Positions 17,217 through 28,816 of a stretch of DNA of 64,000 nt are shown piece by piece. The notes below the pieces were generated by a model. It did not search any database. It was given only the letters and a program-made list of their open reading frames with translations, and was not told where the DNA came from. This DNA comes from Bin16 sp965206315. Lineage in GTDB: Bacteria > Chloroflexota > Dehalococcoidia > Lucifugimonadales > Australimonadaceae. The DNA lies in contig OZ242210.1 of the NCBI GenBank assembly GCA_965206315.1, positions 620,001 through 684,000 of the forward strand. The letters run 5' to 3'. The position numbers were made by a program, and so were the translations under genes. Numbering within the stretch: the first letter of the stretch is position 1; each line of letters starts with the position of its first letter.

Positions 17217-17548
17217 GGCAACCAAGAGATTCTAAGCGATGCCGGTACGAGTGGGCAAGTGGAGCGTGACGCGGGGGAACGCCAACCCTCACCCCAGCCT
17301 CTCCCGGAGGGTGCGAGGGGGGGCCAGGCAGGGCACCCACGAGGGTGGTTCGACAGGCTCACCATGAGCAGGCGGGCACCCGTCCCTCCACCCTCCGCAG
17401 GGCCCTCACCCTGACCCTCCCCCTCAGGAGAGGGAACCGAGCCCTCGAGAGGTTTCTCGACTCCGCTGCGCTCCGCTCGAAATGACAGTCCCATCTCTAC
17501 ACCCGCTGGTATACTCGCGGGGATACGCAGGAGGGGGCTGAAGACAGG
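17217..17548. repeat. Gene-free stretch filled with dispersed palindromic repeats
   Basis: This 332-nt gap separates the divergent rplU and DRTGG-ATPase genes. It holds several units of dispersed intergenic repeat type placed end to end: CCCTCACCCCAGCCTCTCCC... (about 17284), TTCGACAGGCTCACCATGAGC (about 17348), CCCTCACCCTGACCCTCCCCCTCAGGAGAGGG-type stem (about 17404) and CTCGACTCCGCTGCGCTCCGCTCGAAATGAC-type stem (about 17457). TATACT at 17510-17515 may be the -10 for the next gene. I see no coding potential. Confidence 0.55.
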
Positions 17549-18523
17549 ATGAGCGTGGTGCAGATCGCAGGGGTGCGGCCGGGAGCAGGCGCGACGACGG
17601 TCGCGTGCGGGCTGGCGTCGCTGCTGCGGTCGCAGGGGAAGCGCGTGACGCTCGTGAAGCCGCTCTCGGCGGCGGGTGACGCAGACCCTGAATTCCTGGC
17701 GTCGCTGGGCGGCTCGGCGGAGACGGTCGAGGTCGAAGGAGCGCCGTCGACGGCGCAGGTAGCGGAGGCGGCGAAGATCGTGCAGAGCGCGGCAGCGAGC
17801 GCCGACGTGGTCGTGGTGGAGGGGCCGAGCCTCGGAGAAGGCGCTGCGGAGCTGGCGCGGCAAACTGGCGCGGCGGTGGTCGGGGTGCTGGAGTACGAGC
17901 GCACGCTCGGCGCGGCGGCAGCCGGTGTATGGCGCGACGCGTTCGGCGACACGCTCGCGGGATGCGTCGTCAACAAGCGCACCCGCTACGCGGAGCACGA
18001 CGCCTCGGCGCGGCTGGCGGTCGAGCTGGAGGACGCGGGGTTGCCGGTGCTCGGCGTGCTGCCGGAGGAGCGGCTGTTGCTCGCGCCGACGGTGCAGCAG
18101 GCGGCCGAGCACCTGGGCGGCACGTACTTCGCGGGCGAGGACGGCGGCGGCGAACTCATCGAGCACTTCCTCATCGGCGGACTCATCACGGAGTGGGGCG
18201 GCAACTACTTCGGGCGACTGCCGAACCAGGCGGTCGTCGTGCGCGGCGGGCGGATAGACATCCAGATGAGCGCGCTGAACTTCCCTCTGAACGCGCTCTT
18301 CCTGACGGGATGCGAGACGCCGTCGCAGTACGTGTACCAGCGCGCGGACGACCTGGACGTGCCGCTCATCGCGGTCGGCTCGAACACGCACGACACGGCG
18401 GCGGCGCTGGAGTCGCTGAGCGACGCGGTGAGCGTCCACCACGCGGCGAAGGCGGAGCGTGCCGGAGCGATGGCGCGGGAGTGCGTCGACGCATCCGCGC
18501 TGAGCGCGGCCCTCGGGGGCTGA
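17549..18523 (+). CDS. DRTGG-domain ATPase-like protein (phosphotransacetylase N-terminal type)
   Basis: This 324-residue protein pairs an N-terminal dethiobiotin-synthetase-like P-loop domain (about 1-200) with a DRTGG domain (about 205-310), as in the regulatory N-terminus of long phosphotransacetylases. The P-loop region reads GVRPGAGATT (residues 8-17), with Ala where the Walker A Lys is expected, so nucleotide binding may be altered or lost. The catalytic phosphotransacetylase domain is absent. It is followed after 1 nt by a peptidase C26-like gene. Its role is unknown. Confidence 0.7.
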   Translation: MSVVQIAGVRPGAGATTVACGLASLLRSQGKRVTLVKPLSAAGDADPEFLASLGGSAETVEVEGAPSTAQVAEAAKIVQSAAASADVVVVEGPSLGEGAAELARQTGAAVVGVLEYERTLGAAAAGVWRDAFGDTLAGCVVNKRTRYAEHDASARLAVELEDAGLPVLGVLPEERLLLAPTVQQAAEHLGGTYFAGEDGGGELIEHFLIGGLITEWGGNYFGRLPNQAVVVRGGRIDIQMSALNFPLNALFLTGCETPSQYVYQRADDLDVPLIAVGSNTHDTAAALESLSDAVSVHHAAKAERAGAMARECVDASALSAALGG

Positions 18524-18524
18524 C

Positions 18525-19214
18525 GTGGCGCTCATCGGCGTAACGACGTCCAACGGCAGCAGCGCGGGCAGGTACGTTGCGTCGCTCGAATCGCGCGGGG
18601 CGCATGCGCGGGTGCTGACGCCGGAGCGCTTCACCTCGATCGAGGAGTCGATGGACGGGGTTTCCGGTCTGCTGCTCACCGGCGGCGGCGACGTCGACCC
18701 TGCCCTCTACGGCGAAACGCTCAATGGGTCAATGGGCATCGAGCCGGAGCGCGACGAGATGGAGATGGCGTTGTTCCGCTACGCGTTAGAGGAGGACATG
18801 CCCACGCTGGGGATATGCCGGGGCATGCAACTGATCAACGTGGCGATGGGCGGGAGGCTCATCCAGGACCTGCCGGGGCACACGCTGCCGGAGTTCCAGT
18901 CGGCAGTGCACCAGGTGTACGTGTCGCCGGGGAGCCGGTTCGGGGCCATCATCGGCGCGGGAGCGATCTACCGCACGAACAGCCGTCACCACCAGGGGCT
19001 GAAGGAGGCGCAGCGCGCGCCGTGCCTGATGGCGTCGGCGTACCACCCGGAGGACGGCATCGTGGAGGCGCTGGAGAGCCCGGAGCACCCGTGGCTGATG
19101 GCGGTGCAGTGCCACCCGGAGCGCGAGGACGAGGTGCCGAAGAGCTTCGGCAAGCTGTTCGAGTGGCTCGCCGGATGGGCGGAGCGGTACGAAACGGGAG
19201 ACATGCCGAGATGA
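18525..19214 (+). CDS. Gamma-glutamyl-gamma-aminobutyrate hydrolase family protein (peptidase C26)
   Basis: This is a 229-residue class I glutamine-amidotransferase-like hydrolase. The nucleophile Cys is in LGICRGMQLINV, preceded by the GLLLTGGGDVDP oxyanion strand, and the catalytic His-x-Glu is in VQCHPERE. Family members cleave gamma-glutamyl amides such as gamma-glutamyl-GABA. It starts at GTG 18525, 1 nt after the DRTGG gene, and its stop overlaps the next ATG (ATGA), so the three genes form an operon. Confidence 0.85.
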   Translation: MALIGVTTSNGSSAGRYVASLESRGAHARVLTPERFTSIEESMDGVSGLLLTGGGDVDPALYGETLNGSMGIEPERDEMEMALFRYALEEDMPTLGICRGMQLINVAMGGRLIQDLPGHTLPEFQSAVHQVYVSPGSRFGAIIGAGAIYRTNSRHHQGLKEAQRAPCLMASAYHPEDGIVEALESPEHPWLMAVQCHPEREDEVPKSFGKLFEWLAGWAERYETGDMPR

Positions 19215-19735
19215 GGAGACGCAACCAGCAGCCGCAGCAGCAGGTGGACGCGTCCGGCGAGTGCCGGCACCTCTACCTGACCGGCGAAGCCAAGTGCGTG
19301 CACTGCGGGATGCAGTTCCGGCTCGCGTGGGCGTCGGAGCGGGGCGACCTCATCAAGCCGACGACGCGCAACCTCATCTTCGCGGTCATCGCCGTTATCC
19401 TGCTCGTGCCCGCACAGGCATTCCCGATAGGCGGGTCGTCGATACTGGCGTCGGTGTTCCTCGTGGTCGCGGTGCTCTTCTTCACGCGGACGCTGCTGGG
19501 CGGGTACGAGCTGTACGCGCGGCACGGGTTCGTTCCGGGCAAACTGGGGTCCATCGCGCGGCGGCATCCGCTCAACCCGCTGCCGCCAAAGCCATACGTC
19601 ACGGCGCTGGGGCGCGTCCGCTTCCCGATCGACCTGTCGACGTACCGGCAGTTCGAGGAGGGCGACACGCTGCTGATCGAGCATCTGCGGTGGTCGCGGC
19701 TGCCGGTGGCGATCTACAAGGGTTACCCGGCATAG
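19211..19735 (+). CDS. Small membrane protein with zinc-ribbon-like N-terminus
   Basis: I do not recognise this 174-residue protein. The N-terminus has CRH and CVHC (residues about 17-36), a possible metal-binding knuckle. Two hydrophobic helices follow (about 56-75 and 80-98), then a basic cytoplasmic tail with many prolines. It starts in an ATGA overlap with the upstream hydrolase, which fixes the start. It is probably membrane-anchored; function unknown. Confidence 0.6.
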   Translation: MRRRNQQPQQQVDASGECRHLYLTGEAKCVHCGMQFRLAWASERGDLIKPTTRNLIFAVIAVILLVPAQAFPIGGSSILASVFLVVAVLFFTRTLLGGYELYARHGFVPGKLGSIARRHPLNPLPPKPYVTALGRVRFPIDLSTYRQFEEGDTLLIEHLRWSRLPVAIYKGYPA

Positions 19736-19761
19736 GGTGCAAAAAGAGTGTCACGGGGTTG

Positions 19762-19790
19762 TTGGGGGTTGCGGATACGTTTGCTATAAT
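19762..19790 (+). promoter_or_regulatory. Promoter of gyrA
   Basis: TTGGGG and a perfect TATAAT are separated by 17 nt. The transcript leader would be about 95 nt and includes a hairpin ACCACA-TGT-TGTGGT (about 19840-19854). The gyrA ATG has its own AAAGGAG. Confidence 0.7.
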
Positions 19791-19891
19791 GCTAAGGACT
19801 ATTTCGGCACATCTGGGAGACGGAAGTCCCCCCGCCCACCACATGTTGTGGTAGTTCGGCGGCCACTCCCCCATAGCGCGAAAGGAGCCGC

Positions 19892-22719
<2,828 letters not shown>

Positions 22720-22749
22720 CCCCACACCCGAACGGGGCGGGATAGCCTG

Positions 22750-22755
22750 TATAAT
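22750..22755 (+). promoter_or_regulatory. Candidate -10 box upstream of thrB
   Basis: A perfect TATAAT lies 34 nt before the thrB ATG, in the 70-nt gap after gyrA. No clear -35 is seen. Confidence 0.4.
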
Positions 22756-22789
22756 CGCGGGGCAGCCGGAGACGGCGCGCCCCGCTTCC

Positions 22790-23719
22790 ATGTCAGACGT
22801 ACTCACCATCCGCGTTCCCGCCACCACAGCGAACCTCGGGCCAGGCTTCGACTGCCTCGGCATGGCGCTGTCGCTCTGGAACACGATGCGCGTGGGCTGG
22901 GCCGACAAGCCCACGCTCAGCCTGCACGGGCTGGGCGCGGAGCACCTGCGGCGCGACCCCGGCAACCTGATGTACCGCTCCGCCGAGCGCGTGCTCATCG
23001 AGACCGGTAACACCGGGCGCAGCCTCTCCATAGAGGCGTGGCAGGAGATACCGCTCAGCAGAGGGCTCGGCAGCAGTTCGGCAGCCATCGTGGGCGGCAT
23101 CTACGCCGCGAACGCGCTGCTCGGCTATCCGCTCTCGCCACACCGGCTGCTGGAACTCGCCACGGAGATCGAGGGGCACCCGGACAACGTGGCGCCGGCG
23201 CTCATGGGCGGCATGAGCATCGTCGTCGCGGACGGCACGACGGTGCACGCGGCGCCCGTCCCGGTGCCGAAGGACCTGCAGTGCGTCGTCTACATCCCGG
23301 ACAAGCCGATGGCGACGCACGAGGCCCGGAGTGTGCTGGGGCCCGAGGTGACGCGCGCGGACGCCGTCTTCAACGCGGGGCGCACCGCCCTGCTCGTGGC
23401 GAGCCTCACACTGGACAGGCCGGAGTACCTGCGCCTCGCTACCCAGGACAGGCTGCACCAGCCCCAGCGTCAGCAGGTGTACCGCCAGATGAAGGTCATC
23501 TTCGACCATGCGCTGGCCGCGGGCGCACGCGGGGTCTTCCTCTCCGGCGCGGGCTCATCCGTCGTCGCGTTCACGAAACAGGGCGAGAACCGGGCGTTCA
23601 CCATCGGCTACGAGATGGCGGACGCGGGCGACAAGTCCGGCCTCACCGGCACTTTCCAGGTGCTGAAGCCCGCGCGGGGCGGCGCAGAAGTGATACCGCA
23701 CCCCAAGGGACTCGAGTAG
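22790..23719 (+). CDS. thrB: Homoserine kinase
   Basis: This 309-residue GHMP kinase phosphorylates homoserine in threonine synthesis. The N-terminus VRVPATTANLGPGFDCLG-like (IRVPATTANLGPGFDCLGM) is the family signature, the phosphate-binding loop is LSRGLGSSSAAIVGG (about residues 88-102), and the C-terminal GARGVFLSGAGSSVVAF is motif 3. The ATG at 22790 matches the family start. Its stop is directly followed by the lysC ATG (TAGATG), so the genes are coupled. Confidence 0.93.
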   Translation: MSDVLTIRVPATTANLGPGFDCLGMALSLWNTMRVGWADKPTLSLHGLGAEHLRRDPGNLMYRSAERVLIETGNTGRSLSIEAWQEIPLSRGLGSSSAAIVGGIYAANALLGYPLSPHRLLELATEIEGHPDNVAPALMGGMSIVVADGTTVHAAPVPVPKDLQCVVYIPDKPMATHEARSVLGPEVTRADAVFNAGRTALLVASLTLDRPEYLRLATQDRLHQPQRQQVYRQMKVIFDHALAAGARGVFLSGAGSSVVAFTKQGENRAFTIGYEMADAGDKSGLTGTFQVLKPARGGAEVIPHPKGLE

Positions 23720-24964
23720 ATGGCCGTCCTCGTGCAGAAGTACGGCGGGACGTCCGTCGGCGACGCAGCAAAGATACGCCACGTCGCAGGACGCATCGCG
23801 GCTGCGCATCGCGCGGGCAACAGCATCGCGGTCGTGGTCTCGGCGATGGGGGACACGACCGACCGGCTCATCGAACTCGCGGAGTCCATCAGCGCCGCGC
23901 CCGACCCCCGCGAGCTGGACGTGCTGCTCTCGACCGGAGAGCTGGTCTCCTGCACGCTCGTGACGATGGCGCTGCGGGAGATCGGCGAGCAGGCCGTCAG
24001 CATGAGCGGGGCGCAGGCGGGCATCCGCACGGATACCGCGCACGGGAGCGCCTCCATCGTCGAGTTCGACGCGGAGCGCGTGCAGCAGGCGCTGGACGCC
24101 GGGCGCATCGTCATCGTCGCGGGGTTCCAGGGCGTCACACACGAGATGGACGTGACGACGCTGGGGCGCGGAGGGTCGGACACGACGGCTGTCGCGCTGG
24201 CAGCCGCACTGGGCGCCGAGCGGTGCGAGGTGTACACGGACGTGGACGGCATCTACACCGCCGACCCGCGCATCGTGCCGGACGCCCGCAAGCTGTCGGA
24301 GATCGGGTACGAGGAGATGCTGGAACTGGCGAGCTACGGCGCGAAGATGCACCCGCGCTCGATAGAGCTGGCGGCGTGGTACAACACGCCCGTGCTGGTG
24401 GCGTCGAGCGCGCGGGACGTGCCGGGCACGCTGATCCACGACGTTGCGTCGGCAGGCACTGACGGGCCGGAAGGAGAAGGGATGGAAGTCGCCAACAAAG
24501 TGCGGGGAGTCACCTACGAGCGCGGGGTGGCGCGCATCACGCTGCGCGCCGTGCCGGACCGCCCCGGCATCGCCGCCGCGGTGTTCGAGCCGCTGGCGGA
24601 GTCCAACATCAGCGTGGACACCATCGTCCAGAACGCGAGCGCAGAGCGGCTGACCGACCTGTCGTTCACGGTGGACCGCTCCGACCTTCGCGCGGCGCTG
24701 GAGGTGACGGAGGGCGTCGCCGGTACCATCGGCGCGGGCGAATGCGTCTCGCACGACAACCTGGGACAGGTGAGTATCGTCGGCACCGGCATGCAGAACG
24801 CGCCGGGCGTCGCCGCCGTCATGTTCTCCGCACTCGCGGAGGCGGGCGTCAATATCGAGATGATCACGACTTCGCAGATACGCATCACGTGCGTCGTGGA
24901 CGAGGCGCAGGTGAATGACGCCGTGCGCACACTGCACGACGCGTTCGAACTGGGTGAGGGGTAG
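23720..24964 (+). CDS. lysC: Aspartate kinase
   Basis: This 414-residue aspartokinase performs the first step of the Lys/Thr/Met pathway. The N-terminal kinase domain starts VLVQKYGGTSVGD and contains STGELVS and the GRGGSDTTAVALA nucleotide site and VYTDVDGIYTADPR. Two ACT domains (about residues 275-410) provide feedback control; the second includes NIEMITTSQIRI. It follows thrB with no gap, joining the first and fourth steps toward threonine. Confidence 0.94.
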   Translation: MAVLVQKYGGTSVGDAAKIRHVAGRIAAAHRAGNSIAVVVSAMGDTTDRLIELAESISAAPDPRELDVLLSTGELVSCTLVTMALREIGEQAVSMSGAQAGIRTDTAHGSASIVEFDAERVQQALDAGRIVIVAGFQGVTHEMDVTTLGRGGSDTTAVALAAALGAERCEVYTDVDGIYTADPRIVPDARKLSEIGYEEMLELASYGAKMHPRSIELAAWYNTPVLVASSARDVPGTLIHDVASAGTDGPEGEGMEVANKVRGVTYERGVARITLRAVPDRPGIAAAVFEPLAESNISVDTIVQNASAERLTDLSFTVDRSDLRAALEVTEGVAGTIGAGECVSHDNLGQVSIVGTGMQNAPGVAAVMFSALAEAGVNIEMITTSQIRITCVVDEAQVNDAVRTLHDAFELGEG

Positions 24965-24979
24965 GAACGGGGCGGAGGC

Positions 24980-25174
24980 CTAGGCCGAGAGCATCCGCTT
25001 GTTCTGCATGGTGCGGAGGCAGCGGGTGCAGACCTTCATCCGCTTGGTCTTGCCGTCGACGGTCAGCATGGCGCGCTGGATGTTCGGGAAGAACCAGCGG
25101 TTCGTGTGCCGGTTCGAGTGGCTGACGTTCTTGCCCGCCCGGCGGCGGGCTCCGCATAGTTCACAGCTGGCCAT
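24980..25174 (-). CDS. rpmB: 50S ribosomal protein L28
   Basis: This 64-residue L28 of the zinc-binding type has CxxC pairs C4/C7 and C49/C52 (CELCGAR and CTRCLRT). I chose the ATG at 25174, where the family N-terminus MASCELCG begins; the open frame to 25243 lacks homology. It is divergent from fakA and convergent with lysC. Confidence 0.94.
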   Translation of the reverse strand: MASCELCGARRRAGKNVSHSNRHTNRWFFPNIQRAMLTVDGKTKRMKVCTRCLRTMQNKRMLSA

Positions 25175-25275
25175 GACGCTCTCTGTCGCCGGACTGCCCG
25201 GCGGGGTTAGAATGCGCGCACCCTCAACGAGGCGCAGACGCATAGTGTAGCACGCTCTCGCGCCGCTGGCGAACC

Positions 25276-26931
25276 ATGAACGAACAGACCTCTTCCGCTT
25301 TCGATGCGCAGGACTTCCGTCAACTCATCCTTGCCGGCGCAGGCTGCCTCGAAGCCAACGCCGACGCCATCAACGCGCTCAACGTCTTCCCGGTGCCGGA
25401 CGGCGACACCGGCATCAACATGCTGCTGACGCTGCGCGCGGCGACCTCCGCAGAAGTGCCGGACGCCGCGTCGGCCACCGTAGGCTCGATGAGCAGCGCG
25501 ATCGCGCGCGGGGCGCTGCTCGGCGCTCGCGGCAACAGCGGCGTCATCTTCTCCCAGTTCATGAAGGGACTCGCCGGCGGGTTGGCGGAGTGCGAACGCG
25601 CGGACGGTGCAGCGTTCGCGACGGCGCTGCAGGCGGCCGCTGACGCGGGCTACCAGGCAGTCGGCAACCCGGTCGAGGGCACGATGCTGAGCGTCATGCG
25701 GGCAGCGGCGGAGGCCGTCCACCCGCCGGATGGCACGGCGGACGGGCCAGCCGTGCTGCGCGCCGCCTACGAGGCCGCCGAGCGTGCGCTGGCGTACACG
25801 CCGGAGCAGCTGCCCGTGCTCAAGCAGGCGGGTGTCGTGGACGCGGGCGGTCAGGGCGTCGTGGCGTTCCTCGCGGGAATGGTGAACCTCGTGAGCGAGG
25901 AGCAGATCGTCCTGCGCATCACCGCGCCGGAGGGCGGGCTGGAAAGCGCTGCCGCGAACGTCAGCCACGAGTTCCTCGAGCACACGGAAGAGGAGATGTA
26001 CGGTTACTGCACCCAGTTCGTCGTGCAGGGAGAAGGGCTCGACCCGGACGCGGTGCGCAAGCAGGTGATGGCGTTGGCGGCATCGACGGTCGTCGTGGGC
26101 GACGACCGCATCGTGCGCGTGCACGCACATGCGGAAGACCCGGGTCCGCTGCTGAGCATAGGCGCAGCGCTGGGCGCGCTCGACCAGATCAACATCCAGA
26201 ACATGGACCTGCAGCACCAGGAGTTCATGTCGCTGCACGGGTACGGCGAGGATGCGCCGGAGCAGGCCGAGGCTGCGGAACTAGCGGTCATACCGGTCGC
26301 GCCGGGAGACGGCATCGCCCGCGTCTTCCGCAGCCTCGGCGCGGCTGCGACGGTCTCCGGCGGCCAGACGATGAACCCGAGCGCGGCGGACATCATCGCC
26401 GCGGTGCAGCAGACGAACGCCGCGTTCACCATCGTGCTGCCGAACAACAAGAACATCGTGCTCGCGGCGGAGCAGGCGGCGGAGCTCTCCGACACGCCTG
26501 TCGCCGTCGTGCCGTCGCGCAACGTCGCACAGGGCATGGCAGCGATGCTGGCGTTCAATCCCGACCTGAACGGCGAGGAGAACGCGGAAGCGATGCGGGG
26601 CGCGCTGGACAGCGTGCGGTCAGGCGAAATCACCACGGCGGTGCGCTCCACGACGATAGACGGCGTGGACGTCCGGGAGGGACAGGCGATAGGGATCCTC
26701 GACGGCGCGCTCGCCGCAGCCGCGGCAAGTCCCAACGACGCGCTCGCCGCGATGCTGGACGCCGCCGAACTCGACGACGGGGCGCTGGTGACGCTCTTCT
26801 ACGGGGCGGGGCTGGCCGAGGAGACGGCGGAAGAAGCAGCGGCAGCTATCGGAGCGCGCGGCGGCGGCATCGAGGTGGAAGTACACGAAGGCGGGCAGCC
26901 GCACTATCATTACCTGGTCTCCATCGAGTAG
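25276..26931 (+). CDS. fakA: Fatty acid kinase FakA-like DAK2 protein
   Basis: This is a 551-residue protein with an N-terminal DAK2/DhaL nucleotide-binding domain (about 10-205), where NVFPVPDGDTGINM supplies the Mg-ATP-binding aspartates. A middle domain and a FakA C-terminal domain (about 320-551) follow. FakA phosphorylates fatty acids held by a FakB (DegV) protein, and a DegV gene follows by 18 nt, which supports this role. It is annotated elsewhere as YloV. Confidence 0.88.
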   Translation: MNEQTSSAFDAQDFRQLILAGAGCLEANADAINALNVFPVPDGDTGINMLLTLRAATSAEVPDAASATVGSMSSAIARGALLGARGNSGVIFSQFMKGLAGGLAECERADGAAFATALQAAADAGYQAVGNPVEGTMLSVMRAAAEAVHPPDGTADGPAVLRAAYEAAERALAYTPEQLPVLKQAGVVDAGGQGVVAFLAGMVNLVSEEQIVLRITAPEGGLESAAANVSHEFLEHTEEEMYGYCTQFVVQGEGLDPDAVRKQVMALAASTVVVGDDRIVRVHAHAEDPGPLLSIGAALGALDQINIQNMDLQHQEFMSLHGYGEDAPEQAEAAELAVIPVAPGDGIARVFRSLGAAATVSGGQTMNPSAADIIAAVQQTNAAFTIVLPNNKNIVLAAEQAAELSDTPVAVVPSRNVAQGMAAMLAFNPDLNGEENAEAMRGALDSVRSGEITTAVRSTTIDGVDVREGQAIGILDGALAAAAASPNDALAAMLDAAELDDGALVTLFYGAGLAEETAEEAAAAIGARGGGIEVEVHEGGQPHYHYLVSIE

Positions 26932-26949
26932 AGACGAAGGGAGGTTGGC

Positions 26950-27783
26950 ATGGCGGTAAAGGTCGTCACCGACAGCGCATCGGACATACCGGCGGAACTC
27001 GCGGAGGAGCTCGGCATCTCCGTCGTGCCCTGCACGGTCTTCTTCGGGGCCGAGGCGTTCAAGGACGGGGTCGAGATCACCAAGGAGGAGTTCTTCCACC
27101 GGCTGACCACGGGCAACGTCATGCCCACGACGACGCAGCCGTCGGTGGGAGACTTTCTGGACGTATACAGACCGCTCGTGGAGGCAGGGCACGACATCGT
27201 ATCGGTGCACGTTTCGGGCAAGCTGAGCGGGACGGTCAACTCGGCGCGGCTCGCCGCCCAGGAACTGCCGGACGCCACGGTGGAGACGGTGGACACGGAA
27301 CTGGCCTCGATGGGAGTCGCGCTCGCGGCGAAGGCCGCCGCGGACGCCGCCGCCGGAGGCGCGGACGCGGCAGGGGCAGCCGAGGCCGCCCGCAATGCGG
27401 CCGCCAGCACCGAGGTCTTCGTCGTGCCGGACACGCTGGAGTACCTGAAGCGCGGAGGCCGCATCGGCGGGGCGCAGGCGCTGCTGGGGTCGCTGCTGTC
27501 CATGAAGCCGGTGCTGAAGCTACAGGACGGCGAAGTGCACCCGCACGAGAAGGTCCGCACCAAGGTCAAGGCCGTGCAGCGCATGCGCGATATCGCCGCG
27601 TCCGGAGGGCCGTACCGCGAGGCGGCGGTGATGCATTGGGTCACCGACGAGGAAGCCAACGCCATGGTTGAGCATCTCGCGCAGTTCACGGCGAGTCCGG
27701 TCGTCAGCGGTGCTATCGGAGCGTCCATCGGCGCGCACGCGGGCCCCGGCGTCATCGGCTTCGCGCTCGTGAAAGAGGGGTAA
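26950..27783 (+). CDS. fakB: DegV family fatty-acid-binding protein (FakB-like)
   Basis: This 277-residue DegV/EDD-fold protein begins VKVVTDSASDIPAELAEELG and contains the TTTQPSVGDF and VSVHVSGKLSGTVNSAR lipid-site motifs. DegV proteins bind fatty acids and present them to FakA. The ATG at 26950 follows GGGAGG. An Ala-rich stretch at about 115-150 is longer than in many members. It is co-transcribed with fakA. Confidence 0.9.
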   Translation: MAVKVVTDSASDIPAELAEELGISVVPCTVFFGAEAFKDGVEITKEEFFHRLTTGNVMPTTTQPSVGDFLDVYRPLVEAGHDIVSVHVSGKLSGTVNSARLAAQELPDATVETVDTELASMGVALAAKAAADAAAGGADAAGAAEAARNAAASTEVFVVPDTLEYLKRGGRIGGAQALLGSLLSMKPVLKLQDGEVHPHEKVRTKVKAVQRMRDIAASGGPYREAAVMHWVTDEEANAMVEHLAQFTASPVVSGAIGASIGAHAGPGVIGFALVKEG

Positions 27784-27795
27784 CGGCAGAGGTCC

Positions 27796-28170
27796 TCACC
27801 CGCCCGAAGCCTCGACCGCTGACTCGACGTGCGTGATGCGCGCGGGGCCGTCCGGTTGCAGGGTGATGGCCACGAGGTCCACGCGCCACGGCGCGTTCGC
27901 CCGTCCGTGCTCCGCGAGGTACCCCTGCGCAGCCTTCACAAGCCGCGCCTGCTTGCGGGGCGTCAGCGACTCCTCCGGCGTGCCGTAGGCTGTGCTGCGC
28001 TTCGTGCGCACCTCGACGAACACCGTCTCCTCGCCATCGCGTGCGACGAGGTCTATCTCGCCGAAGCGTGTGCGGTAGTTCCGCGTCTCGATGACGAGTC
28101 CGAGCGATTCCAGGCGCGCCGCTGCGATGCGTTCGCCCTGCGCGCCGAGTTTCGAGCGTGGGCTAGGCAT
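27796..28170 (-). CDS. YraN family endonuclease-like protein (UPF0102)
   Basis: This 124-residue protein has the UPF0102 pattern: GERIAAARLESLGL, NYRTRFGEIDLVARDGE and VFVEVRTKRS, the last giving the D...E-x-K core of a restriction-like nuclease fold. Its start overlaps the end of rnhB by 8 nt, as in many bacteria where rnhB-yraN are adjacent. The function is unproven; a role in DNA processing is usually assumed. Confidence 0.9.
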   Translation of the reverse strand: MPSPRSKLGAQGERIAAARLESLGLVIETRNYRTRFGEIDLVARDGEETVFVEVRTKRSTAYGTPEESLTPRKQARLVKAAQGYLAEHGRANAPWRVDLVAITLQPDGPARITHVESAVEASGG

Positions 28171-28747
28171 CGGTGAACAGCGTCAGTCTGAACGGGGAGA
28201 ACGTGCGCCGGTGCACCGGCGACGGCCCCTTCTCCGCGACGGCGGCGAGATGCCGGGCCGAGGCGTAGCCCTTGTGCGCGCCGAGGCCGTAGCCGGGATA
28301 GCGTCTGTCCAGCCTCCGCATCAGTCTGTCGCGGTAGACCTTCGCTACGATGGAGGCGGCGGCGATGGCGGTGCAGAGCGCGTCACCCTTGACGATGGCA
28401 GTGCACGGCTTGCGCTTCCAGTCGAGCGGGAACGCGTCCACGAGCACGTGGTCGGGAGGTTCGTCGAGGCATTCGAGCGCCCGGCGCATCGCGATGCGGG
28501 AGGCGGGAGCGATGCCCTCGCTGTCGATCTCTTCGTTGCTCGCTTCACCTATCCCGACGGCAAGGGCGACGCCGCGCACGAGGCGGTCGGCGCGGCGCAA
28601 CTCAGCGGGCTTGAGCGTCTTGCTGTCGCGCAGGAGCGGCAGGTCGTCGTGCTCGAACCCGGTCAGGTCCGGGAGGACGACGGCGCCGGCCACGACCGGC
28701 CCGGCGATGGGGCCGCGCCCGACCTCGTCGACGCCCGCGACGCGCAC
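28163..28747 (-). CDS. rnhB: Ribonuclease HII
   Basis: This enzyme removes RNA from RNA-DNA hybrids and misincorporated ribonucleotides. VAGVDEVGRGPIAGPVVAGAV holds the first Asp-Glu pair, and LLRDSKTL and the DAFPL Asp complete the site. The first canonical start is GTG 28747, giving 194 residues. However, the codons upstream, back to the mnmA stop, still encode the usual N-terminal helix (PTQNEERRLLLEGF) without any ATG, GTG or TTG. An unusual start such as ATC at 28792 is possible. It lies between mnmA and yraN. Confidence 0.9.
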   Translation of the reverse strand: MRVAGVDEVGRGPIAGPVVAGAVVLPDLTGFEHDDLPLLRDSKTLKPAELRRADRLVRGVALAVGIGEASNEEIDSEGIAPASRIAMRRALECLDEPPDHVLVDAFPLDWKRKPCTAIVKGDALCTAIAAASIVAKVYRDRLMRRLDRRYPGYGLGAHKGYASARHLAAVAEKGPSPVHRRTFSPFRLTLFTDA

Positions 28748-28816
28748 GAAGCCTTCCAGCAGGAGGCGGCGCTCCTCGTTCTGCGTAGGGATCGGGTGTC
28801 CGTTCGTCGTCCGGCC

